From: DAOTXK01 sp034435395
Lineage (GTDB): Bacteria; Chloroflexota; Anaerolineae; Aggregatilineales; Ch27
Direction of reading: 5' to 3'
DNA: 10,441 bases
Assembly: GCA_034435395.1 (NCBI GenBank)
Contig: DAOTXK010000211.1
Location: 1-10,441 of the forward strand
This document shows, in pieces, positions 1 through 6,383 of the stretch. The translations under genes were made by a program, and so were the position numbers. Positions within the stretch are counted from its first letter, which is position 1. The number at the start of each line of letters is the position of its first letter. Below the pieces are notes generated by a model that was not told the origin of the DNA, ran no database searches, and saw only the letters and a program-made list of their open reading frames with translations.

Positions 1-20
1 GGGAGGACCCCATCTCGCCT

Positions 21-52
21 AAAAAGAACCCGCGCCGGTCATGGGCGCGGGT
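21..52 (-). terminator. Rho-independent terminator of the GlsB-type gene
   Basis: Read on the minus strand, a perfect 9-bp G+C-rich stem (arms 44-52 and 28-36, ACCCGCGCC paired with GGCGCGGGT) with a 7-base loop is followed directly by TTCTTTTT (21-27). This is the classic intrinsic terminator layout and lies about 40 bp after the stop codon of the small membrane protein gene. The plus-strand side has no T-tract, so it works in the minus direction only. Confidence 0.88.
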
Positions 53-89
53 CTGAGCAGGACATAGAACAAAGCAAACCAACAAAAAA

Positions 90-359
90 CTATGTTGCGC
101 GACGCTGGATCAAACGCAGCACGGCCAAAAAGATCACCGCGCCAACGAAGGCCACCAGGATGCTGGGCAGATTGATCCCGGTAACCCCGGCGCTGATACC
201 CAACAGATCCAGCACAAAACCACCCACGAAACCGCCAATGACGCCCACGATGATGTCCATGAGCAAACCCTGCTCGCGGTTGGTCTTCATCACCAGACTG
301 GCCAGCCAGCCGGCGATACCACCCACGACGATCCAGGCAATCAAACGGCCGATATCCAT
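90..359 (-). CDS. GlsB/YeaQ/YmgE-family stress-response membrane protein
   Basis: This 89-residue integral membrane protein belongs to the transglycosylase-associated (GlsB/YeaQ/YmgE) family; its biochemical role is not settled, but members are often induced by general, acid or envelope stress. Three hydrophobic segments are visible at about residues 5-24, 32-54 and 64-85, with the glycine-rich family signatures GGIAGWLASLVMK near residues 13-25 and DIIVGVIGGFVGGFVLDLLG at 35-54. The length is typical. The ATG start is supported by a strong ribosome binding site (GAGGAGGGAG on the minus strand, about 370-379). The gene stands alone: it has its own terminator and is divergent from the amidase gene across about 300 bp. 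Family assignment is confident; the physiological role is inferred from the family only. Confidence 0.92.
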   Translation of the reverse strand: MDIGRLIAWIVVGGIAGWLASLVMKTNREQGLLMDIIVGVIGGFVGGFVLDLLGISAGVTGINLPSILVAFVGAVIFLAVLRLIQRRAT

Positions 360-435
360 GCTGGCTCTCCCTCCTCAAACTCTTTATTGCCGGACATAGA
401 CTGTATGGCTAAATTTCTGCCGGAACAATCTCATG

Positions 436-457
436 TGTTATACACCTGTTATACACC
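436..457. repeat. Tandem 11-bp direct repeat, possible operator
   Basis: The sequence TGTTATACACC occurs twice without a gap or mismatch (436-446 and 447-457). The 11-bp period is about one helical turn, so a protein contacting both copies would sit on one face of the DNA. On the minus strand each copy contains TATAAC, a -10-like hexamer, so the repeat overlaps the likely promoter of the GlsB-type gene. The repeat is seen directly; the operator role is inference. Confidence 0.6.
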
Positions 458-476
458 GGAATTCACACAACAACAA
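448..476 (-). promoter_or_regulatory. Possible sigma70-type promoter of the GlsB-type gene
   Basis: On the minus strand TTGTTG (471-476) is followed after 17 bases by TATAAC (448-453). Transcription would begin near base 441 and give a leader of about 80 bases before the ATG at 359. The -10 matches 5 of 6 consensus bases; the -35 matches only TTG. The second repeat copy offers another TATAAC at 437-442. Confidence 0.4.
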
Positions 477-509
477 ACAAGGCCATTACTTGACTCATGT
501 CGGGCGAAT

Positions 510-542
510 GATCACGCCTGATCGGCGGGCACGTCACCCGCC
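510..542. repeat. Two adjacent short inverted repeats
   Basis: GATCA (510-514) and TGATC (519-523) form a 5-bp inverted repeat around CGCC. Directly next to it GGCGGG (524-529) and CCCGCC (537-542) form a 6-bp inverted repeat around a 7-base spacer. Neither is followed by a T-tract on either strand, so they are not convincing terminators. They could be binding sites or chance structure in G+C-rich DNA. Confidence 0.4.
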
Positions 543-581
543 CCGCCGCCGTAGTGGCGATGGATCGGGCGTGGGGCAGTT

Positions 582-608
582 TTGCTTGTCCTCCAAAAGC
601 CGTACAAT
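582..608 (+). promoter_or_regulatory. Weak candidate promoter for the amidase gene
   Basis: TACAAT at 603-608 matches the -10 consensus in 5 of 6 positions. Its upstream partner is poor: TTGCTT at 582-587 leaves a 15-base spacer, and other spacings give weaker hexamers. Transcription would start near 615 and give a leader of about 50 bases. TTGACT at 490-495 is a better -35 but has no -10 at a suitable distance. Confidence 0.3.
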
Positions 609-667
609 CGAGACATTGCATGCCGCGCCCGGCGGGGCGATTTCCACCGGACATCAAAGGGGGTGTG

Positions 668-1903
668 ATGCTTACCATCAATGGACCACGCCTGCTGGAC
701 GACCTCCACGCCCTGGGGCGAATCGGCGCGACGGGAGCGGGCGGCGTCTCCCGCCCGGCGCTGTCGGCAGCCGACATGGCGGCGCGGGCCTGGTTTGAGC
801 GGCGGATCGCGGAGGCTGGGCTGGAATACCGCCAGGACGGCGCGGGAAATCAATCCGCCATGCTCCCCGCCGCCGACCCTGGCGCGCAGACCCTGCTCTT
901 CGGCTCTCACCTGGATACCGTGCCGGACGGCGGGCGCTACGACGGCGCGCTGGGGACGCTGGCCGCGCTGGAAGCCCTGCGCACCATCCAGGAGGCCGGG
1001 CGAGACTTCCCCGTCCACCTGGAAGTCATCAGCTTCACCGACGAGGAAGGGGCCAACATCAGCCTGTTGGGCAGCCGGGCCCTGGCCGGGGGACTGACGC
1101 CGGATGACCTGGCGTCTCCCCACAACGGGGCGGAAGCCTTCGCCGCCAACCTGGCCCGCGCTGGCCTGACGCCGGCGGGCATCCTGTCCGCCCGCCGCCC
1201 GCCTGACTCGCTGCTGGCCTTCGTCGAGACCCACATCGAGCAGGGGACGCGGCTGGAACGGAGCGGAACCGACATCGGGGTGGTCACGGCCATCGTCGGC
1301 ATCCGCTCCTGCTGGCTGACCTTCACCGGCGAGGCCGCCCACGCCGGGACCAAACCCCTGACCGAACGACGCGACGCACTGTGGGGCGCGGCAGACTTCA
1401 TCCGGCGGGCCAGGGACCTGGTCGTGGAGCGCTTCCTGCCGGGGACGATGAACTGCGGCCTCATCCAGGCCGCGCCCGGCGCGTTTAACATCGTGCCGGG
1501 GGAAGCCCGCCTGGCGCTGGAATTCCGTCACCCCACGGCGGCGCGGCTGGACGAGATGGAGGCGGCGCTGTTCGCCCTGGGGCGGCAGATCGCGGCAACG
1601 TACGGCCTGGCTCTGGACATCACCTCGTCAGGAAATGTGCCCCCCACCCCCCTGGATGAGTCCGTCATGGCGGCCAACGCGTGGGCGGCGGACCGGCTGG
1701 GCCTCACGCACACGCGGCTGGTCAGCTTCGCCGGGCACGACACGATGGCCATGGCGGCCATCGCCCCGGCGGCGATGTTTTTTGTGCCGTCGGTGGAGGG
1801 GGTCAGCCACCAGCCGCGCGAGGCCACCCGCGACGCGGACGTGATCCACGCGGCGAACGTCCTGCTGCACACCGTGCTCCGGCTGGCGGAGTCCGGGCGG
1901 TAG
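668..1903 (+). CDS. M20-family Zn-dependent amidase (allantoate / N-carbamoyl-amino-acid hydrolase type)
   Basis: This 411-residue cytoplasmic metal-dependent hydrolase belongs to the hydantoinase/carbamoylase branch of peptidase family M20, which cleaves N-carbamoyl or related amide bonds in allantoate, ureidoglycine, beta-ureidopropionate or N-carbamoyl-L-amino acids. The metal-site pattern is complete: GSHLDTVPDGG (H81, D83), D92 of RYDGALG, the E126-E127 pair of FTDEEG, H189 of ETHIEQG and H381 of GVSHQPREA. H225 (GEAAHAG) lies in the dimerization domain (about 212-310), and H357 (FAGHD) is also conserved in the family. The start is ATG 668, preceded by AAAGGGGG at 656-663; GTG 665 is an alternative, and the frame upstream to 554 lacks family character. 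It is the only plus-strand gene here, with no hydantoinase, permease or purine-degradation neighbour, so the substrate cannot be named. Confidence 0.92.
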   Translation: MLTINGPRLLDDLHALGRIGATGAGGVSRPALSAADMAARAWFERRIAEAGLEYRQDGAGNQSAMLPAADPGAQTLLFGSHLDTVPDGGRYDGALGTLAALEALRTIQEAGRDFPVHLEVISFTDEEGANISLLGSRALAGGLTPDDLASPHNGAEAFAANLARAGLTPAGILSARRPPDSLLAFVETHIEQGTRLERSGTDIGVVTAIVGIRSCWLTFTGEAAHAGTKPLTERRDALWGAADFIRRARDLVVERFLPGTMNCGLIQAAPGAFNIVPGEARLALEFRHPTAARLDEMEAALFALGRQIAATYGLALDITSSGNVPPTPLDESVMAANAWAADRLGLTHTRLVSFAGHDTMAMAAIAPAAMFFVPSVEGVSHQPREATRDADVIHAANVLLHTVLRLAESGR

Positions 1904-1932
1904 AGACGCCGCCTCGCCCCAGTGGCCAGCCA

Positions 1933-4680
1933 TCACCCGACCACAAATCGATACCGGCCAGCCGCGACCTCGTGCACCAGGCCCGTGGTGGCCTGCCCGT
2001 TGAGGGTGATCGGACGCTCTTCCTTCACCGGCAGATGGACGGTCGCGGTCGTGTTGGGCGGCACGACCACCGTCCAGTCGAACGCGCCGTTCTCCAGCGT
2101 CCATTCGGACACCAGTTCGCCGTACAGCGTCTGAAGCCTGCCACATGCCCGGGTCAACCCGCCGCCGGGCTGCGGACGCAAGATGATGTGTTGGTATCCT
2201 GGCCGCAGGGGGTCAGGCTCGATACCGGCCACGGCGGCATAGAGCCACGCCCCAATCGACCCGTAAGCGTAGTGGTTGAACGAGTTCATGCTGGGGTCCT
2301 GGAAGCCATGCTCCTCGGTCCAGCCATCCCACCGCTCCCAGATCGTGGTCGCCCCATGCGTCACCGGATAGAGCCACGACGGCCAGGTTGTCTGGTGGAG
2401 CAAGACATAAGCGAGGTCCAGCCGCCCGTTGCCGCTGAGGACATGAGGCAGATAGGGCGACCCCACAAAACCGGTGGACAGATGCCAGTCGCGGCGTTCA
2501 ATGTCGGCGGCCAGTTCGGCGACGGCGAGGAGCCGCAGCGGCTCCGGCAGCAGGTCGAAGTGCAGCGCCAGCACATACGCCGTCTGCGTCGGGGTGAAAA
2601 GGTCTGTGTTGAAGACATCCGATGAAATCGGCCCGTAGTCAACCATCGCCAGGTTGCCGCGCGACAGCGAATCGCTGTGGTGGACCATGCGCGGCACCTC
2701 AGACGGTGGCGCGGGCGTGGCAGGCCGCGGACTACCCTTCAAATAACGCGCCCCAAACGCCGCTTTCACCTCGGCAAACAGCCGGCGATAACTGGCCGCC
2801 TCGCGCCTCTTGCCCAGGATGGCGGCGATCTGGGCCATCAGGCTGGCGTCATAGGCCAGGAAAGCCGTGCCGATCAGGTCGCGCGGGGTATCCGCATTGA
2901 TCGCGAGCCAGTCGCCAAAGCCAGGCCACCCTTCGTATTCCGGCGCACAGCGAATGTAGCCGGGGCTGGTATTGACGATGAATGCCATGAACTTCCGCAT
3001 GGTCGCGTAGTTATCCGCGAGGATGCGCCTGTCCCCATAGCAGAGGTAGATGGTCCAGGGGCAGATAATCGCCGCATCGGCCCAGGCCGGGCCGCCATCG
3101 TTCAGAAACGCGGTCGGCATCCGGGGCGCGACGGGCGGCACGCGGCCCTGCACATCCTGGGCGTCGGTCACAGCCTGCGCCCACTTGGTCATAAAACCGG
3201 CGATGTCCATGTTAAAGGCGGCCGTTCGCACAAATACCTGGATGTCACCGGTCCAGCCCAGCCGTTCATCGCGCTGGGGACAGTCGGTGGGCACGTCCAT
3301 GAAGTTGCCCTTCTGACCCCAGACGATATTGTGCTGCAACTGGTTGAGGAGGGGATCGGAGCATTCAAAGTGACCGGTCGGCGACATATCGGAATGGAGC
3401 ACCACGCCGGTGACGGTGTCGCGGGTCACTTCGCCCGGATAACCCTCCAGTTCGACGTACCGGAACCCGTGGAAGGTGAACTTCGGCTCCCAGATCTCCT
3501 CGCCTTCTCCCTTGAAGGTGTAATAGTCAGTGGCGCGGGCGGTGCGCAGATTGGCGGTATAGAGCGAGCCATCGGGGTTCAGCATTTCGGCGAAGCGCAG
3601 CGTGACCGTCGTGCCGGCGGGGGCGCTGCCGGTGAGCCGGACGCGACCCGCCATGTTCTGTCCCAGATCGAAGATGGCCCGCGCCCGGTTATGAGTGCTC
3701 CTGTCCACCGGGTCGGCAATGGGCTTCAACTCGTTGATGCGGCGCACGGTCGGCCCATTGGTGGCGGCGATAACCACGCCGGGATCATCGAACACCTCCA
3801 CGCGGTGCCAGCGCCGGTCATCAAAGCCGCGCCTGTCCCAGCCGGGCATTTCCAGGCGGGCGTCGTAGGCTTCTCCCATCAGCAGGTCATTTTCCAGCAG
3901 CGGGCCGAACTGGTACTTCCAGGTGCGGCCCGTGGCGACGGTGATCGTGCCCCCATCAGCCAGGGTGATCTCCAGCTGCGCCAGCAGCCGGGGCCGGTCA
4001 ACGTACTGCTGCCGGTGATCCCAACCGATGTGCCCCGCCGCCCAGCCATCGCCCAGGATAGCGCCCAGCACATTTTCGCCTTCGTGCAGCAGCGCCGTGA
4101 CATCGTAAACCTGGTACTGCACCCGCTTCTGATAATCCGTCCAGCCGGGGGTGAAGACATCGTCGCCGACTGGCTGACCGTTGAGGGAGCACTCGTACAA
4201 TCCCAGCGCCGTGACGTACAGCCGCGCCGATCGGGCCGCCCCCGGCAGCACAAATGCCTGGCGCAGATAGGGGGCGGGAATCGTGCTGCGGGGGCCGCCG
4301 ACCAGCCCCGCGCCGATCCACTTCGCTTTCCAGTCTTTGCGCCTCAACAAACCCATCTCGAACCAGGCGGAATCGCTCTGGCTCGCCTCGCCGAGTTCGT
4401 CCCAAACCGTGACCTTCCAATACACGCGCTGGCGCGAACGCAGGCGCTGCCCCCGGTAAGCGACATGCACCGACTGATCTGATTCAACTGTGCCGCTGTC
4501 CCACCAATCGGCCTGGCCTTCGCTCAACCGATGGGCATCGCTGGCGGCCAGAATCCGATAGGCCGTCTGCCGCGCGCCGCGCCGGTCGCTGTGCAGCCGC
4601 CAGCTCAACCGGGGGGCGGTAACGTCGATCCCCAAAGGGTTGGGGCGATATTCACATCGGAGGTCCGCGATGGCGACCAT
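1933..4680 (-). CDS. GH78 family alpha-L-rhamnosidase, cytoplasmic
   Basis: This 915-residue inverting glycoside hydrolase should remove terminal alpha-L-rhamnose from glycosides or oligosaccharides. Domain order fits GH78: Ig-like N-terminal domain (about 5-110), beta-sandwich Bac_rhamnosid_N (about 135-320), a further beta domain (about 325-430), (alpha/alpha)6 catalytic barrel (about 435-815) and C-terminal beta domain (about 820-912). The catalytic motif DCPQRDERLGWTGD is at 466-479 (probable general acid E472; D466 and D479 in the active site) and the probable general base is E782 in TIWERWDGW. The start ATG has a good AAAGGAGAG site six to seven bases upstream. No signal peptide is visible, so it probably acts on imported sugars. 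A proline-rich stretch at about 648-690 (SPRPATPAPPSE and following) looks like an insertion inside the barrel. Linkage and aglycone preference cannot be read from sequence. Confidence 0.95.
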   Translation of the reverse strand: MVAIADLRCEYRPNPLGIDVTAPRLSWRLHSDRRGARQTAYRILAASDAHRLSEGQADWWDSGTVESDQSVHVAYRGQRLRSRQRVYWKVTVWDELGEASQSDSAWFEMGLLRRKDWKAKWIGAGLVGGPRSTIPAPYLRQAFVLPGAARSARLYVTALGLYECSLNGQPVGDDVFTPGWTDYQKRVQYQVYDVTALLHEGENVLGAILGDGWAAGHIGWDHRQQYVDRPRLLAQLEITLADGGTITVATGRTWKYQFGPLLENDLLMGEAYDARLEMPGWDRRGFDDRRWHRVEVFDDPGVVIAATNGPTVRRINELKPIADPVDRSTHNRARAIFDLGQNMAGRVRLTGSAPAGTTVTLRFAEMLNPDGSLYTANLRTARATDYYTFKGEGEEIWEPKFTFHGFRYVELEGYPGEVTRDTVTGVVLHSDMSPTGHFECSDPLLNQLQHNIVWGQKGNFMDVPTDCPQRDERLGWTGDIQVFVRTAAFNMDIAGFMTKWAQAVTDAQDVQGRVPPVAPRMPTAFLNDGGPAWADAAIICPWTIYLCYGDRRILADNYATMRKFMAFIVNTSPGYIRCAPEYEGWPGFGDWLAINADTPRDLIGTAFLAYDASLMAQIAAILGKRREAASYRRLFAEVKAAFGARYLKGSPRPATPAPPSEVPRMVHHSDSLSRGNLAMVDYGPISSDVFNTDLFTPTQTAYVLALHFDLLPEPLRLLAVAELAADIERRDWHLSTGFVGSPYLPHVLSGNGRLDLAYVLLHQTTWPSWLYPVTHGATTIWERWDGWTEEHGFQDPSMNSFNHYAYGSIGAWLYAAVAGIEPDPLRPGYQHIILRPQPGGGLTRACGRLQTLYGELVSEWTLENGAFDWTVVVPPNTTATVHLPVKEERPITLNGQATTGLVHEVAAGRYRFVVG

Positions 4681-4696
4681 AAAAATCTCTCCTTTC

Positions 4697-4712
4697 GCAG
4701 GAAACGACCTGC
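4697..4712 (-). other. Small stem-loop just upstream of the rhamnosidase ribosome binding site
   Basis: GCAGG (4697-4701) and CCTGC (4708-4712) form a 5-bp inverted repeat with a 6-base loop in the 52-bp gap between the two sugar genes. In the minus-strand transcript it ends right before the AAAGGAGAG ribosome binding site. It could tune translation or mRNA stability, but 5 bp is short and chance is a real alternative. Confidence 0.3.
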
Positions 4713-4732
4713 ACCAGCTGACGGGGGAACCT

Positions 4733-5734
4733 CTACGGTCCCACTCCGCCAGGGAGCGGCAGCGCCCGCACGCCCAGGTGATTGGCCACCGGACGCTCCC
4801 GCCCCGGCAGGTAATTGTCGATGGGCGTGTTCAGGACGGCCGGGCGGCCCCCTTCCCCGGCCATCACCAGCGTGGAGGACCCGCCGCCGTCCAGGTTGAT
4901 GGCATCGTAGCCGCCGTAGGCCTGGATGATGGCGGCCAGTTCCGGCAGCGTCACCCCCTCGCTGTAGCCAGGCTGCCGACCGTCCACCACGATGAGGAAC
5001 AACGTCTCGCCCGCCTCGTCCAGGGCCACCGCCGTGCGGGGATGCCGGTCGCGCTGGTAGGCCCGCGCGGCCCCGCCCCGTAGCTGGCCCCGCGACAGCA
5101 GCAGGTAGTTGCCAGATACCGCGTGGTAGACCTCATCCGACGGCGGGCTGAGACCGATGGACGCCCGGTTGTCGCGGGTCAGGTTGAGGGTCGGCTGCCA
5201 CCGCGCCCAGGCGTAAGTGTCGCCCGCCGAACTGGTAAAGCCCAGCACGGTCACCGGATCGCCGACGTGGGGATAATAATCCCAGGGTGTCCGGGACCAC
5301 CAGGGTTCGAAGTAGTTGGCGTTGATCGCCACCTGCACGTCAAATTCGTCCAGGAACTGGGAGGTGGTGCGGGCGGGCAGGTCGCGGCCATCAATCGGCT
5401 GGGGCGGCGTGACGAAAAAGCTGATCCCCGGCGCGTCCAGATCGATCATGACGAGGTGGATCACCAGTGGGCGCGGCTCGCCCCGCACGTCGCGGATGTA
5501 GGTCACGCCCTGGAACAACTCCTGCCGGACCGACGGCGGCAGGGGCCGGTGCGTGTACCAGACCAGTGTCCCGCCGGCGGTCACCGTGACCAGGGCGATA
5601 GAGAGCACCGGCACGACCAGGACAAGCCGCCCCAGGCGGACCAGCCACCAGGACGCGCCTCGCGTCCGACGCCAGAGCCAGACCGCCGCTGCCAGGATGA
5701 CCAGGCCAATGGCGAGGGGTAAGTACTCCATCAC
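4733..5734 (-). CDS. Membrane-anchored phosphodiester glycosidase (NAGPA domain)
   Basis: This 333-residue protein carries a NAGPA domain (about residues 130-325), the family of the enzyme that uncovers mannose-6-phosphate by removing GlcNAc from a phosphodiester; bacterial members are thought to hydrolyse sugar-phosphodiesters in envelope or capsule glycans. Family motifs are INANYF (137-142), HPRTAVALD (231-239), VVDGRQPGYSEGVTLPELA (249-267), AINLDGGGSSTLV (278-290) and RPVANHLGV (314-322). Two hydrophobic segments (about 4-20 and 36-58) flank an arginine-rich loop, so the positive-inside rule puts the catalytic domain outside the cytoplasm. The start is uncertain: GTG at 5734 is followed directly by ATG at 5731, and neither has a strong ribosome binding site. 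The rhamnosidase gene follows after 52 bp and is probably cotranscribed. The bacterial substrate is unknown. Confidence 0.9.
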   Translation of the reverse strand: MMEYLPLAIGLVILAAAVWLWRRTRGASWWLVRLGRLVLVVPVLSIALVTVTAGGTLVWYTHRPLPPSVRQELFQGVTYIRDVRGEPRPLVIHLVMIDLDAPGISFFVTPPQPIDGRDLPARTTSQFLDEFDVQVAINANYFEPWWSRTPWDYYPHVGDPVTVLGFTSSAGDTYAWARWQPTLNLTRDNRASIGLSPPSDEVYHAVSGNYLLLSRGQLRGGAARAYQRDRHPRTAVALDEAGETLFLIVVDGRQPGYSEGVTLPELAAIIQAYGGYDAINLDGGGSSTLVMAGEGGRPAVLNTPIDNYLPGRERPVANHLGVRALPLPGGVGP

Positions 5735-5773
5735 AAATGTTTACAACCGGTCCCTGTGTGTTGATAACCAGCC

Positions 5774-5797
5774 GAAAACTGCCCAGGATCGCTGGGC
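5774..5797 (-). terminator. Terminator-like hairpin after the small-gene pair
   Basis: On the minus strand GCCCAG (5792-5797) pairs with CTGGGC (5781-5786) around a 5-base loop and is followed by AGTTTTC. The stem is only 6 bp and the T-run only four, so it is a modest intrinsic terminator. It lies about 70 bp after the stop of the second small gene and about 40 bp before the start of the phosphodiester glycosidase gene, and would separate the two transcription units. Confidence 0.45.
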
Positions 5798-5865
5798 TGG
5801 ATTGGAGTTGGAGACCCAGCTATCCGACTGACCAGTTCTTCTTTTCCGATGCGTTCATCAAGCTC

Positions 5866-6126
5866 CTATCCCTCTACTGCTGTCACTTTCACCGAAACGC
5901 CCAGCTGTTTAAGGAAGTCGATGCTCACGTCCCATGTCAGCGGGAAAGCAGGTGAGTCCGCCGCTGCCAGATACATCAGAATGTCCATTAACCGATCAAC
6001 GTCTTCATCCGGTTCCAGGTCGGCGAAACCGACGGCGTTTTCGGCCCAGTCCACCAGCTCCGCCAGCGTGATCTCCTTATTGAGGTAGGCCAGCAGCTTC
6101 TCGCTGACTGCTTGCCGGGTGATCAT
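5866..6126 (-). CDS. Conserved-looking hypothetical protein, 86 residues, helical and acidic
   Basis: I cannot assign a function. The protein begins MITRQAVSEKLLAYLNKEITLAELVDW and is predicted to be mostly helical, with a net acidic middle (DLEPDEDVDR, about residues 36-45) and no signal peptide or membrane segment. I recall hypothetical proteins with this kind of opening and a LVDWAENA motif (24-31) in environmental bacteria, but can name no domain. Its ATG overlaps the stop codon of the preceding 86-residue gene (ATGA, 6123-6126), and GAGAGGAT lies about 9 bases upstream, so the two are very probably translationally coupled. Base composition is near 50 percent G+C, below the neighbours. 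It could be the partner of a small two-protein module, antitoxin-like by size and order, but no toxin motif supports that. Confidence 0.75.
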   Translation of the reverse strand: MITRQAVSEKLLAYLNKEITLAELVDWAENAVGFADLEPDEDVDRLMDILMYLAAADSPAFPLTWDVSIDFLKQLGVSVKVTAVEG

Positions 6127-6383
6127 GTCTGTTTATCCTCTCGCTTGCCGATGGCCTGATGTCCCGTATCTTCCGGATACTTCTGATGCCGCTCCACTAA
6201 TTCCCCATCGTCATCATAGATTTCCTGCACCAAAAGGACTGTGTTCTCTTCAGCATCGACTACCAAGATTATACGCTGAAGGCCCCAGTCTCCACCTTGA
6301 CGGTCTTTCCAGTAACGACGACTGCCATCCGGCAAGTCTTCCCAGTTGCCAAACTTTCGTTCATTTTTGGCCCGTGTTGGCAC
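6123..6383 (-). CDS. Conserved-looking hypothetical protein, 86 residues, beta-rich
   Basis: I cannot assign a function. The protein has a basic N-terminus, then WEDLPDGSRRYWKDRQGGDWG (about 14-34), a hydrophobic strand IILVVDAEENTVLLVQEIYDD (38-58) and a polar tail with ERHQKYPEDTGHQ (64-76); it reads as a small soluble mostly beta domain. I recall similar proteins ending in a YPxDxGH motif among uncharacterised bacterial proteins, but no named family. The start is GTG at 6383, directly after an in-frame stop, with GAAAGAG on the minus strand some 7 bases upstream; no ATG is available. This start overlaps the end of the dehydrogenase gene by 23 bp, and its stop overlaps the start of the next small gene by four bases. 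A toxin, immunity or binding role would be speculation. Confidence 0.72.
   Translation of the reverse strand: MPTRAKNERKFGNWEDLPDGSRRYWKDRQGGDWGLQRIILVVDAEENTVLLVQEIYDDDGELVERHQKYPEDTGHQAIGKREDKQT

Larger units (their letters stand above)
360..667. other. Divergent intergenic region between the GlsB-type gene and the amidase gene
   Basis: These 308 bases separate two divergent genes. Bases 380-490 are A+T-rich and carry a heptamer TGCCGGA twice (388-394 and 418-424, 30 bp apart) and a tandem 11-bp repeat (436-457). Bases 510-542 hold two adjacent inverted repeats. A possible plus-strand promoter sits near 582-608. Open frames crossing the region, such as 433-798 on the plus strand, have no recognisable protein character and run over the amidase gene in another frame, so I do not call a gene here. 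Confidence 0.7.

Noticed and set aside
388..424. TGCCGGA heptamer repeated 30 bp apart
   Set aside because: Seven bases twice is too little to call a site without other copies or conservation data.
554..667. Upstream extension of the amidase frame to an ATG at 554
   Set aside because: The extra 38 residues do not resemble the family N-terminus, and a strong AAAGGGGG site points to the ATG at 668.
512..1531. Open frame of about 340 codons on the minus strand across the amidase gene
   Set aside because: The translation is Arg/Gly/Gln-rich with no motif, and the plus-strand frame carries a full M20 metal site.
1895..1932. Possible bidirectional terminator between the convergent amidase and rhamnosidase genes
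   Set aside because: Only a 5-bp GGCGG/CCGCC stem overlapping the amidase stop codon can be drawn, with no T-tract on either strand.
2677..4482. Long open frame of about 600 codons on the plus strand opposite the rhamnosidase gene
   Set aside because: It is a shadow produced by G+C-rich codon use; its translation is rich in Arg, Gly, Pro and His, shows no domain, and the minus-strand GH78 assignment is unambiguous.
5866..6383. Calling the small-gene pair a toxin-antitoxin system
   Set aside because: Size, order and overlap fit, but neither protein shows a recognisable toxin fold motif or DNA-binding antitoxin domain, so the label would be a guess.
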